Positions 1 to 8,782 of a stretch of DNA of 64,000 nt are shown here, one piece after another. Location: the NCBI RefSeq assembly GCF_003076135.1, contig NZ_QDGZ01000002.1, forward strand, positions 1 to 64,000, written 5' to 3'. Position numbers and translations under genes: made by a program. Origin of the DNA: Nocardioides gansuensis. GTDB lineage: Bacteria > Actinomycetota > Actinomycetes > Propionibacteriales > Nocardioidaceae. The notes beneath the pieces were generated by a model that was not told the DNA's origin, searched no databases, and worked only from the letters and a program-made list of their open reading frames with translations. How positions within the stretch are numbered: the stretch's first letter is position 1; each line of letters opens with the position of its first letter.

Positions 1-148
1 CCGGGTGGCCATGCGGCACCACTACTTCGACGACCTGCACGTGGGCGACAGCACGGCCCGTTTCCTCGCTGCGGTGTCCGAGTTGGTTGCGCTCCGCGAC
101 CAGCTCCTGGGCGAAGCGGAAGAGGCCAGCACCGCCATCACAGCGTGA
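1..148 (+). CDS. C-terminal end of an unidentified protein (5' end outside window)
   Basis: An open frame enters at base 2 and ends at the TGA at 146-148, giving about 48 residues. The tail is rich in Ala, Glu and Leu (ARFLAAVSELVALRDQLL), which looks like a terminal amphipathic helix. I do not recognise a family. An ATG at 11 could in principle start a very small protein, but no ribosome site is visible before it and the frame stays open to the window edge. It may belong to a mobile element, given the IS30 remnant 1.3 kb away, but nothing here proves that. Confidence 0.4.
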   Translation, partial: RVAMRHHYFDDLHVGDSTARFLAAVSELVALRDQLLGEAEEASTAITA

Positions 149-602
149 GGCACATGGCCTCGAACGTCGTCGTGCCCTTGCGGGGGTGCGGACTGCCATC
201 GGGGGCGCGCTAGGCCCCGGAAGGCTGCGGGTCGGTCCGCGGCTGCGGAACGGCAGGGGCAGGCCGGTGCTCTATGAGGATGGTCGGGAGTTGGACGCGC
301 CGGCGCTCTCGGCGCCGCCGGTGCGACACCTGCGGGCGGTCCGCCGAGCCCACGCGTGGCGGCCCACGTCCGGCTCGACTACGCGAGCGGAGAGCCTCAA
401 TCTTTGCGGTGCCTGAGGGCAACCCCCGACACCGGGCCAACGCGCCGGCTCGGCCCAGAGACCGCCAGGGGAGGCGGGGCTTCACTCAAGACACTCCTGC
501 ACCTTCCCAAGGCCGAGCCCGAGGCTGGTGGCCAGCGCCAGGACTGGGCCGCGTTCGCACCTGAGGCCAGCCCGGATTGGCCGGGCAGCCGCCCGGTTCG
601 GG
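149..602. other. Gene-free stretch
   Basis: About 450 bases with open frames in several phases but no recognisable protein, no convincing ribosome site and no tRNA-like fold. The frames are Arg/Pro/Ala-rich, as expected of non-coding high-GC DNA. I see nothing supportable here. Confidence 0.5.
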
Positions 603-1334
603 TCAGCCAACGAGCAAGGCCACCGCGCTGACCGCGCTGGCGAGGAGGACGACGGCCTCGAAGGTGCGCTGCGGCAGCCGGCGTACCAGGTGGAGGCCGG
701 CGTACCCACCCAGGAACACGAGGGGTGCGAGTGTGATGGCCTGCCAAAGCATGGAGAGCTCGAGCAGGCCGAGGCCCGCGGAGAGGGGCAGCTTGGCCAG
801 GTTGACGCAGAAGAAGAACCACGCGGTTGTGCCGAGGAAGCTCCGCTTTGGGGTGCCCTCGCCGACGAGGTAGAGGGTCATCACTGCGCCACCTGAGTTC
901 GCGATCATCGTCGTGGCTCCCGCGGCGAGACCGACCGCTGCCCGCGCGGGGCGCGACCAGCCGCGGGCGGCGTCAACTGCTGGACCGCGCCGCAGCCACA
1001 ACTGGGTGGCGATGAGGACGAGCAGGATCGCGCCGATCCCGGTGCGCAGGGGGTCATCCGCAACCACTCCGAGAACGGCGGCGCCGAGGAGCAGCCCCGG
1101 CAGGACTCCAGGCAGCAGGTGCCGCACGAGCCGCCAGTCGCAGTCCTTTCGGTAGACGCTGATCGCGATGAAGTCGCCGATGATCAGCACGAGGAGCAGC
1201 GCGGCGGTGGACTCTCGGGCCGGCATGCTCGCCGCGAAGAGGGCCACCGCGATGGTCGCGGTGCCGCCGATGCCGGTCTTGGCGAACCCGACCAGGAACG
1301 CCGCCAGCCCTAGGGCCAGGAGCGTCGTATCCAC
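603..1334 (-). CDS. TauE/SafE-family membrane permease (putative sulfite/organosulfur exporter)
   Basis: A 243-residue very hydrophobic protein with about eight membrane segments in two similar halves, as in the TauE/SafE (DUF81) family. The first half has the typical GFAKTGIGGTATI-type loop near residues 15-27 and the second half the NSGGAVMTLYL loop. Family members export sulfite, sulfoacetate or related anions, or act as uncharacterised permeases; the substrate here cannot be read from sequence. I chose the GTG at 1334 because a GGAGGGAG ribosome site lies 7 bases upstream; the frame is open further upstream but without a site. It stands alone on its strand, next to an IS30 remnant, and has no obvious link to the catabolic genes. 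Confidence 0.8.
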   Translation of the reverse strand: MDTTLLALGLAAFLVGFAKTGIGGTATIAVALFAASMPARESTAALLLVLIIGDFIAISVYRKDCDWRLVRHLLPGVLPGLLLGAAVLGVVADDPLRTGIGAILLVLIATQLWLRRGPAVDAARGWSRPARAAVGLAAGATTMIANSGGAVMTLYLVGEGTPKRSFLGTTAWFFFCVNLAKLPLSAGLGLLELSMLWQAITLAPLVFLGGYAGLHLVRRLPQRTFEAVVLLASAVSAVALLVG

Positions 1335-1451
1335 GTTCTGGGCTCCCTCCGCGTGTGCTGGCCACCGGCTCCACGGCACTCTAACGACGTCACCACGCTG
1401 GGCGTGCCAGACAAGCTTGGCCACAGTGTCGTCACGAACCAGGGTGCGGCC

Positions 1452-1741
1452 GGGCCGCCACGGCCCCCGCCACCTCGCCGACTGGGTGCGGATCCACCTC
1501 GAGCTCGGCACCACGGTCTACTTCTGCGACCCCGCTCGCCGTGTGGCAGCGCGGCACCAACGAGAACACCAACCGCCTGCTGCGGCACTGGTTCGAGAAG
1601 GGCGAGGTGCTCAGCGGCTACGCCGCTGAGGACCTCCGCCGGATCGCCGACGCACTCAACTGCAGGCCCCGTCCTACCCTCGACCTGCAGACCCAAGCCG
1701 ACCGGCTGGCTGCGCTGCTGACCAATCCGGCAGCAGCATGA
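1452..1741 (+). pseudogene. IS30-family transposase C-terminal remnant, frameshifted
   Basis: From 1541 the frame reads WQRGTNENTNRLLRHWF and later EDLRRIADALNCRPR, the hallmark C-terminal part of IS30-family DDE transposases. The preceding piece, LELGTTVYFCDPA, lies in another frame (about 1490-1540), so a frameshift falls near 1537-1545 where SPWQRGTNENTN should be continuous. The rest of the transposase is missing and I see no terminal inverted repeats. It marks a dead insertion at the edge of the catabolic island. Confidence 0.85.
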
Positions 1742-1862
1742 CCGGTGCTTAGACCACTGGACCCCGGCCGGCCGCTCGGAAGCCTGGATGTGGATCCAAA
1801 CGTAGCATTCCCAGTGTTGCACCCCGTTTGACTAAACGCACAGGATCCACGGAGTGCGGTCG

Positions 1863-2144
1863 TCATCGCGCCGGGTCCGAGAAGCGCTCCAGAAAGGCGC
1901 GCACGGCAGCATCAATCGGTCGGCTCCGGCCGTTCGCCACGAAGACGATCCGGGTCGTGCACCGAGCATGCGGCTCGCTGTGCGGGTCCCGGCTCACGCG
2001 CAATTCGTAGTCGAGACTGGCCGAGGCTCGTCCGATCTCGACGACCGTTGTTCTGACGGGGAGTCGTTGTCCGTATCGCGTCTTAGCCGCGATACGGCGG
2101 CCAGGGACGATCCGAGCGCGGCGAGCGCTTTCCAGGAGGCGCAC
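1863..2144 (-). pseudogene. Truncated hotdog-fold acyl-CoA thioesterase-like protein
   Basis: A 93-residue frame with TRYGQRLPVRTTVVEIGRAS followed by SLDYELRV and a GRSRPI-type tail, which matches the second half of 4-hydroxybenzoyl-CoA thioesterase-like hotdog proteins. These are usually 130-150 residues. The N-terminal part with the catalytic Asp/Glu and central helix is absent: upstream the frame only runs into sequence just past the neighbouring crotonase gene. It is therefore probably a remnant cut by the rearrangement that placed the IS30 remnant nearby. A short functional protein starting at GTG 2144 is possible but I see no ribosome site. Confidence 0.5.
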
Positions 2145-2187
2145 GGCGCGCTTCGGGTCTTCGGCCTGGCGGGCCTCGCATGGGCGC

Positions 2188-2943
2188 TCAGAGGTCGAGC
2201 GCCGCCAGGGCCTCGTGGGCCAGGCCGAAGCCGAGGTTGTCGTGCATCAGCCGCTTGAGCTCCCGGGTGAGCACCTGCCGCGCGTATCGCCGGGCCATCA
2301 TGGGTTTCGCCGCGATCGACTCAGCGATCTCACGCGCGCGGACATACACCTGGTCGGCAGGCACGACCTGGTGCACGACCCCGTAGTCGAGGGCCTGCTG
2401 CGCGTTCATGGTCTCACCGAGAAGCAGGAAGGCACGGCCCCGGTTCGGGCCGAGCAGGTGGGTCCACACGACGTGGGCCCCGTCACCGGGCACGATGCCC
2501 GAGGGGAAGTGAGGCGAGTCCGAGAACTCCGTCGTCTCGGAGGCGATGATCACGTCGGAGAGGACCGGGATCTCGGGGTGCACCAGGGCAGGCCCGTTCA
2601 GGGCGCAGACCACGGGGACCTGGATGCTGAGAAGATTGGTGAGGAGCATCTGCCCCTCGTGAATGATCTCGGCCCAGTCGTGTGGCGTCGCCAGGTTGAA
2701 CGACGTGAAGTCGATCGTGGGGCAAAACGCGTCACCTGCGCCCGTGAGCAGCACGACCTTGTTGTCGGGGTCCGAGGCGATCTGGTGGAAGCAATAGGCC
2801 AGCTCGTCGTGGGCCCGGGACGTCCAGACAAGAGGCTTGCCCTCGGTGTGAAGGGTGACCTCGAGGATGCCGTCCTCGCGCTCGAGACGAACGTTCTCGT
2901 AGCGATCGCGGTAGTCCTCGAACAGCGGCGCGATGCGCGTCAT
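2188..2943 (-). CDS. 6-oxocamphor-hydrolase-like crotonase (beta-diketone hydrolase), copy 1
   Basis: A 251-residue crotonase-fold protein. Known 6-oxocamphor hydrolase (Rhodococcus CamK/OCH) cleaves a bicyclic beta-diketone by a retro-Claisen reaction without CoA. Seen here: Trp40, Phe82, His122, His145, Asp154 and Glu244 occur at the same numbering as the active-site residues I recall for that enzyme, with the shared blocks [21 protein letters not shown] and [16 protein letters not shown]. The CoA-binding features of true hydratases are not kept. The ATG at 2943 has an AGGAG site 6-9 bases upstream. It faces away from the operon starting at 3125, and two operator-like sites lie between them. 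A second intact paralogue lies at 36923-37684. Substrate: inferred to be a cyclic 1,3-diketone derived from a terpenoid; not proven. Confidence 0.85.
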   Translation of the reverse strand: MTRIAPLFEDYRDRYENVRLEREDGILEVTLHTEGKPLVWTSRAHDELAYCFHQIASDPDNKVVLLTGAGDAFCPTIDFTSFNLATPHDWAEIIHEGQMLLTNLLSIQVPVVCALNGPALVHPEIPVLSDVIIASETTEFSDSPHFPSGIVPGDGAHVVWTHLLGPNRGRAFLLLGETMNAQQALDYGVVHQVVPADQVYVRAREIAESIAAKPMMARRYARQVLTRELKRLMHDNLGFGLAHEALAALDL

Positions 2944-2993
2944 TGTCGACTCCTGACTTTGGTGGATAAAGCGTGGACCACGATCATGGCGTG

Positions 2994-3011
2994 CAAACAA
3001 ACGTTCGTCCA
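2994..3011. promoter_or_regulatory. Operator-like palindrome (island motif), site 1
   Basis: CAAACAAACGTTCGTCCA: the left half fits the shared motif CAAACAANNNNTTGTTTG well, the right half less well. It lies 51 bases upstream of the crotonase start on the minus strand, where a repressor could cover its promoter. Confidence 0.55.
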
Positions 3012-3086
3012 GACCTTTGGTAGAAATTTCCTTGGAGTCCGCCAGGGAGCGGACGTCGAGGGTTGACAGGCGGACGCACTCTCCGG

Positions 3087-3104
3087 TAAACAAACGATCG
3101 TTAG
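3087..3104. promoter_or_regulatory. Operator-like palindrome (island motif), site 2
   Basis: TAAACAAACGATCGTTAG with a perfect 10-bp core AACGATCGTT at 3093-3102. It lies just 21 bases before the ATG at 3125, so it probably overlaps the promoter or transcription start of the 3125-10418 operon. Inferred target of a TetR-family regulator of the island. Confidence 0.65.
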
Positions 3105-3124
3105 TCAACCTGAGAGGGCTCGTC

Positions 3125-4261
3125 ATGGATTTTCGCCATACCCCGGAGCAGCAGGCCTGGAAAGACATGCTGCACACCTTCATGGAGAAGGAAGTCGGGC
3201 GTGAGTACACCCGCGAGCACGACGCCAGCCGGGAGTTCCCCGAAGAGGTGTTCCAGAAGATGGCCGACAACGGGTGGCTCGGACTACTGGTGCCCGAGGA
3301 CCAAGGCGGGCAGGGTGCCGACCCTGTCATGTTCGCCATCTTCTGCGAGGCGATCGCCAAGTTCAGCCTGGACACGGCGGCCTGCATCATGACGTCGATG
3401 TTCACCGCGACGAACGTCGCCCACAACGGTTCGGAGGAGCAGAAGCGCCAGCACCTCCTGCCCTTCCTGGAAGGCCGCCGCAAGTTCAGCATCGCGATCT
3501 CGGAGCCCGAGGCAGGATCGGACGCCGCCGGTGTGAAAACCAAGGCGGTCCTCGACGGCGATGAGTGGGTCTTCAACGGCAACAAGGTGTTCTGCTCGGG
3601 CGCTCACCTTCCGGGAGCGGTCATCGCTCTCATGGCGAGGACGAGCGAGGACCGCCACAAGGGTCTGAGCCTGTTCTTGCTCCCCAACGACACCCCGGGC
3701 CTGGACATCCGCAAGCTGCCGACGATCGTTCGCCGCAGCCTCGGTACGACCGAGTTCTTCCTCGACGACTGTCGGGTTCCGAAGTCGAACATCATCGGCG
3801 AGGTCGGCGAAGGCTGGACCTACATCAACCAACACCTCGAGTACGAGCGGCTGTCCCTGGCCGCGTCGTACGTCGGAAACGCGCGCACTGCGCTCAACGA
3901 CACGATCAAGTACACCAAGGAGAGGCACCAGTTCGGGCGGGCGCTCTCGTCCTTCCAGGTTCTCAAGCACCGGATGGCGGAGAACGAGTGCGAGCTTCAG
4001 GCGGCGCGGCTTCTGGTCTACCAGGCGGCGACCAAGATGGCGCGCGGCGAGCGCGCCACGATGGAGGTCTCGATGGCCAAGGTCTACGCGGCCGACGTCG
4101 CATACAAGATCGCCTTCAACGGCATGCAGGCGATGGGTGGCTACGCCCAGCTTCCGGAGTTCGACATGGAACGCTACTTCCGCGAGGCCAAGCACGGGAT
4201 GGTCGGCGGCGGCGCGAACGAGATCCAGCGCACCATCATCGCCCGCGAGATGGGGCTCTAG
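3125..4261 (+). CDS. Acyl-CoA dehydrogenase (FadE-like)
   Basis: A 378-residue FAD-dependent acyl-CoA dehydrogenase with the N-terminal helical domain, the central beta domain ([13 protein letters not shown] near residues 124-136) and the C-terminal helical domain ([13 protein letters not shown]). It should introduce the alpha-beta double bond in an acyl-CoA. Odd: the usual catalytic EGT(N/S)EIQ region reads VGGGANEIQ, so the glutamate normally at that place is Gly. In some subfamilies the base sits elsewhere, and some FadE proteins work as heteromers, so activity is open. ATG 3125 follows AGAGGG. First gene of a run in which stops and starts overlap (TAGTG with the MaoC gene). Confidence 0.9.
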   Translation: MDFRHTPEQQAWKDMLHTFMEKEVGREYTREHDASREFPEEVFQKMADNGWLGLLVPEDQGGQGADPVMFAIFCEAIAKFSLDTAACIMTSMFTATNVAHNGSEEQKRQHLLPFLEGRRKFSIAISEPEAGSDAAGVKTKAVLDGDEWVFNGNKVFCSGAHLPGAVIALMARTSEDRHKGLSLFLLPNDTPGLDIRKLPTIVRRSLGTTEFFLDDCRVPKSNIIGEVGEGWTYINQHLEYERLSLAASYVGNARTALNDTIKYTKERHQFGRALSSFQVLKHRMAENECELQAARLLVYQAATKMARGERATMEVSMAKVYAADVAYKIAFNGMQAMGGYAQLPEFDMERYFREAKHGMVGGGANEIQRTIIAREMGL

Positions 4262-4716
4262 TGCCCACGAAGAGTCTCGAGGACTTCCGAGTCGGGGAGC
4301 AGATCGAGACTCAGGGAAGGACCGTCGACGTCGGCGACATCAGCCTGTTCGCCGGCCTGACCGGGGACACGTACCCGCTCCACACCAACGAGGAGTACGC
4401 CAAGGGGACGATGTTCGGCACGCGCATCGCGCACGGCCCCCTGACGTTCTCGATCGCCATCGGTCAGGTAGCCCAGCACGGCTGGTACGCGGACGCCATC
4501 GTGGCCCTGCTTGAGTGCCGATCTCTCAAGGCGCTGGCCCCCGTGAAGCCCGGCGACACGATCTCCGTCAGGGCCACCGTGCGCGACGTCGTCACGGAGA
4601 AGCCCAAGTACGGCGAGCTGCACGTCGAGTACGACGTCATCAACCAGCGCGAGGAATCCGTCATGAAGTTCGACTGGATCATGCTCGCCCACCGCAGGAC
4701 AGAGGAGAGCCGATGA
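4261..4716 (+). CDS. MaoC-like enoyl-CoA hydratase
   Basis: A 151-residue single-hotdog MaoC/R-hydratase protein. The signature is in DISLFAGLTGDTYPLH, with the catalytic Asp and His of the hydratase motif, followed by IAHGPLTFSIAIG. It would add water across the enoyl-CoA made by the dehydrogenase encoded just upstream, giving a 3-hydroxyacyl-CoA. The GTG start shares its G with the preceding TAG stop, and its own TGA overlaps the next ATG (ATGA), so translation is coupled. MaoC next to a thiolase-like aldolase and DUF35 is the arrangement known from actinobacterial steroid side-chain degradation (hydratase-aldolase). Confidence 0.88.
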   Translation: MPTKSLEDFRVGEQIETQGRTVDVGDISLFAGLTGDTYPLHTNEEYAKGTMFGTRIAHGPLTFSIAIGQVAQHGWYADAIVALLECRSLKALAPVKPGDTISVRATVRDVVTEKPKYGELHVEYDVINQREESVMKFDWIMLAHRRTEESR

Positions 4717-5924
4717 GCAACATGCCCTACCCCGAGCCCGGATCCGCCAGTGACGCTGCGTTCATCGGCATTGGAGAGATCCCGTCGGGCAAGTACCCGA
4801 CGCGCGGGTTCATGGCCCAACTTGTCGAGGCGGCTGCGCGCGCCATCGCGGATTCCGGCCTGAAGCATACGGACATCGACCAGCTGGTCCTGATCCCGAA
4901 CCTGCACGGCATTCCTGACCAGGCGGACTTGATCTTCAGCCGCGTCGTGGAGGAGCTCGGTCTCCACGGACGCGCGAAAAGCTCGATGATGATCCACTCC
5001 GGTGGCTCGACAAGCGACAACGCGACGCGGGCAGCCGCTGGCCTCATCGCCAGCGGTCAGGCTCGGAACGTCCTGGTCGTGCAGAGCGAGAAGTGGGGCT
5101 CGGCAGACCTCTCCGCGATGGTGGACATGCTGAGCGTCAACGGCATCCCACGTGAATGGGAGGGCACCTCCGGCCTTCAATTCAACGCCATCGGTGGGCT
5201 GATCACGCAGCGCTACATGCATCAGTCGGGTTCCACGCCCGAGGAGATGGCGAGCGTCTGCGTCGCACTGCGCGAGTGGGCTCGACTGAACCCCAACGCC
5301 ATGTGGAAGGACCGGGGACTCACGATCGAGCAGGTGTTGGGCTCCAAGCTGGTCGCCGACCCGCTCCGGGCGTACGAATGCCCGTACCTCGCCGACGGCG
5401 CGGCCGCGTTCGTCATGACCAGCGCGACCGAGGCCCGCAAGAAGCACGACAACTGGGTGCGCATCGCCGGATCCGGCGGGTGCGTGAGCCACTACTCCTC
5501 GGGGCAGGATGCCGAGCTCGGCGAGCTCGGGTGGCCGAAGGCGGCAGTCGAGGCGTATGACGCGGCCGGATGGGGTGCCGAAGAGGCCGACCTCGCGGAG
5601 GTCTACGACTCGTACGCAGCGGTGCTCACCATCGCGCTGGAGGGCCTCGGCCTGTCCAAGAAGGGCGAGGCAGCACGCGACTTCCACGCCAAGCGGTTCA
5701 GCCCCGGTGGCGGGTTCCCGCTCAACACGAACGGTGGGCTGCTGTCCGCCGGACACACCGGCGTGGGCGGCGGAATGGCCCTCCTCGTCGAGGCCATACG
5801 CCAGTTGCTGCACCGCGCCGAGCCGGAGCGCCAGGTGCCGAGCGCCCAGCGCTGCATCGTCGGTGGTAGCGGTGGCAGCTACATGGATGCCCAAATCATG
5901 ATGCTGGAAAGGGTCGAAAAGTGA
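4713..5924 (+). CDS. Ltp/SCP-x thiolase-like protein lacking the catalytic cysteine (putative retro-aldolase)
   Basis: A 403-residue thiolase-fold protein of the lipid-transfer (SCP-x/Ltp) type. The position of the active-site Cys is occupied by the Cys-free stretch MIHSGGSTSDNA (residues 93-104), so Claisen thiolysis is unlikely. The C-terminal half keeps EVYDSYAAVL and the Gly-rich end NGGLLSAGHTGVGG, where the usual GHP loop is altered. In the steroid enzyme Ltp2, a Cys-less thiolase homologue partnered with a DUF35 protein performs retro-aldol cleavage of a 3-hydroxyacyl-CoA. Here the DUF35 gene follows with a 4-base overlap, so I infer the same chemistry. Starts at ATG 4713 overlapping the MaoC stop. 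Confidence 0.82.
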   Translation: MSNMPYPEPGSASDAAFIGIGEIPSGKYPTRGFMAQLVEAAARAIADSGLKHTDIDQLVLIPNLHGIPDQADLIFSRVVEELGLHGRAKSSMMIHSGGSTSDNATRAAAGLIASGQARNVLVVQSEKWGSADLSAMVDMLSVNGIPREWEGTSGLQFNAIGGLITQRYMHQSGSTPEEMASVCVALREWARLNPNAMWKDRGLTIEQVLGSKLVADPLRAYECPYLADGAAAFVMTSATEARKKHDNWVRIAGSGGCVSHYSSGQDAELGELGWPKAAVEAYDAAGWGAEEADLAEVYDSYAAVLTIALEGLGLSKKGEAARDFHAKRFSPGGGFPLNTNGGLLSAGHTGVGGGMALLVEAIRQLLHRAEPERQVPSAQRCIVGGSGGSYMDAQIMMLERVEK

Positions 5925-6340
5925 GCTACATCGAGAATTCCGAGCAATTGACGGGCCCCTTCGGCGAGGCGCTCGCCCGGGGCGAGCTGATAGTGCAGAA
6001 GTGCAACTCCTGCAGCGAGCTGATCATGTACCCGAAGTACCGATGCCCGTCGTGCTTCGGTAACGACCTTGACTGGCATGCGGTCAGCGGCCGCGGCCAG
6101 CTGCTCACCTACACGGTGCTCCGGTTCGGCGCACCCAGCTCCTTCGACGTCGAGCCGCCGTACGCGATCGGCATCGTCAGGCTCGAGGAGGGACCGCAGC
6201 TCACTGGACGGCTCCACCCGGGGCCAGACGGAACGTGGGACCACTACCGGTGCGACGAGCCGGTGGCATTCGAGCCGGCTGAGGCCGCCGAGGTCGCGCA
6301 GAGGCCGGCCGCATGGTTTGCGGCACCCCAGGAGTCTTGA
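5921..6340 (+). CDS. DUF35 zinc-ribbon/OB-fold protein (partner of thiolase-like aldolase)
   Basis: A 139-residue DUF35 protein. A rubredoxin-like zinc ribbon CNSCSELIMYPKYRCPSC lies near residues 27-44, followed by an OB fold (GRGQLLTYTVLRFG, PYAIGIVRLEEG). Such proteins bind SCP-x/Ltp thiolase homologues and are needed for their activity, as with the ChsH2 DUF35 domain and Ltp2. GTG 5921 overlaps the preceding TGA by four bases (GTGA). The pair with 4713-5924 is the strongest contextual sign of a retro-aldolase complex. Confidence 0.9.
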   Translation: MSYIENSEQLTGPFGEALARGELIVQKCNSCSELIMYPKYRCPSCFGNDLDWHAVSGRGQLLTYTVLRFGAPSSFDVEPPYAIGIVRLEEGPQLTGRLHPGPDGTWDHYRCDEPVAFEPAEAAEVAQRPAAWFAAPQES

Positions 6341-6341
6341 G

Positions 6342-7922
6342 ATGAACGTCGCCACCTTCCTTGCCAAGGCAGCTCAGCGCTTCCCGGAGCGCACCGCGCT
6401 GCAGTACGACAACGAAGTGACCTCCTACAAGGAGTTCTACCGCCGGGCCCTCGCCCTGGGCGGATCGCTGCGGGAGCTCGGCCTCGCCAAGGGCGATCGG
6501 GTCGCGTTCGCCATGCAGAACCGGCCGGAGATCCTCGAGGTCATCTACGGGTGCTTCGCGGCCGGGCTCGTGGTGGTGCCGATGAACGCTCGGCTGCACG
6601 CCCGCGAGATGGCCTACATCGTGGGGCAGTCGGGCGCGAAGGTCGTCATCCACGGACCCGACTTCGAGAGCGCACTGGACGAGCACTGGGACGAGTTCCC
6701 GGGCGTGACGCACCGGTTCGGGGTCGAATCCACAGATCGCGCGGCGTCGTACGCCTCCCTTCTGGAGGACGGGCATGCACTGCCCGAGCCGCTGGACGTG
6801 GAGTCCACGGATCCCTGCTGGTTGTTCTACACATCCGGGACCACGGGATTCCCCAAGGGCGCCACGTGGACTCACCGGACTGTCCGCGTCCTAGTGATGA
6901 ACTACCTGGCCGACGTCTACAACATCACCGAGGACGACGTGCTCATCCACTGTGCCCCGCTCTCGCACGGGAGCGGCATCGTCGCGTTGCCGGCAGTCGC
7001 TCGTGGCGCCAGCAACGTCATCATGAGTAGCCCGAGCTTCGATCCGGCCGCCCTGTTCGGAGAGGTCGAACGGCTGGACGTCACGCACATCGCCTTCTTG
7101 GCGCCCACCCAGATCGTCAAGTGCCTCGACGAGGTCGACGAGAGCAAGTACGACCTCTCCAGTCTGAAGGCCGTCTGCTACGGGGGTGCGCCGATCTATG
7201 TGGAGCACCTGAAGCAGGCCGTCAAGAGGTTCGGACCGATCTGGGTGCAGATCTTCGGTCAGGGCGAGTGCCCCATCACGGCCACCGTGCTCCCGTTCCG
7301 TGACCACGTGAGGTTCGCGGAGACCGACGACCCGCGTCTGGGGTCGGCCGGCTTCGCGCGCACCGACGTGGAGGTTCGCGTCGTGGACGAGAACGACAAC
7401 TTCCTGCCCCAGGGCGAGCAAGGCGAGATCGTCGTGCGGGGCGACATCGTCATGGCCGGCTACTGGGGTGACGAGGCCGCGACGGCGGAGACCTTGCGCA
7501 AGGGTTGGCTCCACATGGGTGACGTCGGCATGTTCGACGAGCACGGATACCTGCACCTACTCGACCGCACCAAGGACGTCATCATCTCGGGAGGCAACAA
7601 CATCTACCCTCGCGAGGTCGAGGAGGTCCTGATCACCCACCCCCAAGTGCACCACGTTGTCGTCGTGGGCGTGCCTGACCCGTACTGGGGCGAGGCGGTG
7701 CGTGCCGTGGTCGTGCCCGAGCCAGGCACGTCTCCCACGGCGGAGCAGCTCATCGCCTACTGCGGCACCCGTATGGCGGGCTACAAGAAGCCGAAGGCGG
7801 TCGACTTCGCTGACGAGCTCCCCGTGAGTGCCTATGGGAAGGTCCTGCGTCGTGAGGTTCGCGAACGGTACTGGGACGGCCAGTCGCGTGCCGTCGCCGG
7901 TGGTACGGCGTCGGTCCGATGA
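6342..7922 (+). CDS. Acyl-CoA synthetase / AMP-dependent ligase
   Basis: A 526-residue adenylate-forming enzyme. The P-loop FYTSGTTGFPKGA lies near residues 166-178, with FGQGECP in the A5 position, GWLHMGDVG (A7), RTKDVIISGG (A8) and the C-terminal catalytic Lys region PVSAYGKVLRR (A10). It converts a carboxylic acid to its acyl-CoA with ATP. Start ATG 6342 follows AGGAG, one base after the DUF35 stop. The stop overlaps the next start (ATGA at 7919). Substrate unknown; likely an acid released by ring opening. Confidence 0.92.
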   Translation: MNVATFLAKAAQRFPERTALQYDNEVTSYKEFYRRALALGGSLRELGLAKGDRVAFAMQNRPEILEVIYGCFAAGLVVVPMNARLHAREMAYIVGQSGAKVVIHGPDFESALDEHWDEFPGVTHRFGVESTDRAASYASLLEDGHALPEPLDVESTDPCWLFYTSGTTGFPKGATWTHRTVRVLVMNYLADVYNITEDDVLIHCAPLSHGSGIVALPAVARGASNVIMSSPSFDPAALFGEVERLDVTHIAFLAPTQIVKCLDEVDESKYDLSSLKAVCYGGAPIYVEHLKQAVKRFGPIWVQIFGQGECPITATVLPFRDHVRFAETDDPRLGSAGFARTDVEVRVVDENDNFLPQGEQGEIVVRGDIVMAGYWGDEAATAETLRKGWLHMGDVGMFDEHGYLHLLDRTKDVIISGGNNIYPREVEEVLITHPQVHHVVVVGVPDPYWGEAVRAVVVPEPGTSPTAEQLIAYCGTRMAGYKKPKAVDFADELPVSAYGKVLRREVRERYWDGQSRAVAGGTASVR

Positions 7923-8761
7923 CGACCCAGCCAGCGGCGGAAAGCCCCCCTCGTGAGGAGCCCACGGTCCTCTGCGAGCGAGCCGAGTTCGGTGTCGTCA
8001 CGATCACCCTCAACCGTCCGCACCGGGGCAACGGGGTCGTCCCCGAACTGGTGACGGAGTTCCTGGCAATCCTCGACGAGCTCGAGCCCGACCGCGGCGT
8101 GCGCGCGGTGGTGCTGACCGGAGCTGGCAAGCAGTTCTCGGCCGGTGCCGACCTCGTCGAGTTCGAGCACCACCTGACCCATGAGCTGAATCGCACGCAC
8201 GAGCCGTACAACGCCCGCATCCTGCTCCCGCTCACCCAGCGGATCGCCAACTCCCGGCTGGTCTTCGTCGCTGCTGTGAACGGCGCTGCCACCGCCGGAG
8301 GGCTGGACCTGGCGCTGGCCTGCGACCTACGGGTCGCCTCAGATCGGGCCCGGCTCGGAGAGACCTACGTCAACGTGGGGATGGCGCCCGGCAACGGAGG
8401 CTCGTGGTTCCTGCCGCGGCTTGTGGGGTCTGGCGTCGCAGCCGAGCTCGCACTGACCGGCGACATCGTCGACGCTCAGCGGGCCCTCGAGATCGGCCTC
8501 GTGGGCCGCGTCGTCGCGCACGAGGAGCTGCTACCCGCCGCTCAGGAGCTCGCCGGCCGGATCGCCGCCAAGCCCTGGCGAGCAGTCGAGGCGACCAAGC
8601 AAGCGCTGCAAGCCTCGTGGCAGCTCGACCTGGGAACTGCGATGAAAGCGAGCTACTGGACCACGATGTCCCTGCAGCACACCGACGACGTCCTCGAGGC
8701 CGTCCGGGCTCGCCTCGAGAAGCGCGAACCGGTGTTCAATCGGGACCTCGGAGACCGCTGA
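7919..8761 (+). CDS. Enoyl-CoA hydratase/isomerase family protein
   Basis: A 280-residue crotonase-superfamily protein with the oxyanion-hole segment AGKQFSAGADLVEFE and the second loop NGAATAGGLDLALACDL. It differs from the oxocamphor-hydrolase-like pair: it keeps the ordinary CoA-binding SAGADL loop. Probable role: hydration or isomerisation of an enoyl-CoA in beta-oxidation of the ring-cleaved product. Its ATG overlaps the ligase stop, so it belongs to the same transcript. Confidence 0.88.
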   Translation: MTTQPAAESPPREEPTVLCERAEFGVVTITLNRPHRGNGVVPELVTEFLAILDELEPDRGVRAVVLTGAGKQFSAGADLVEFEHHLTHELNRTHEPYNARILLPLTQRIANSRLVFVAAVNGAATAGGLDLALACDLRVASDRARLGETYVNVGMAPGNGGSWFLPRLVGSGVAAELALTGDIVDAQRALEIGLVGRVVAHEELLPAAQELAGRIAAKPWRAVEATKQALQASWQLDLGTAMKASYWTTMSLQHTDDVLEAVRARLEKREPVFNRDLGDR

Positions 8762-8782
8762 TCCGAGGAGGGCCGGTGCAAT

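Noticed and set aside
3284..4195. A 303-codon minus-strand frame
   Set aside because: Antisense shadow of the acyl-CoA dehydrogenase; composition is unlike a folded protein.
4464..5894. A 476-codon minus-strand frame opposite the thiolase-like gene
   Set aside because: It has no recognisable domain or ribosome site and crosses several real, coupled genes on the other strand.
4713..5924. Calling this protein a normal acetyl-CoA acetyltransferase
   Set aside because: The active-site Cys is absent and a DUF35 partner gene follows, which fits an Ltp-type aldolase better.
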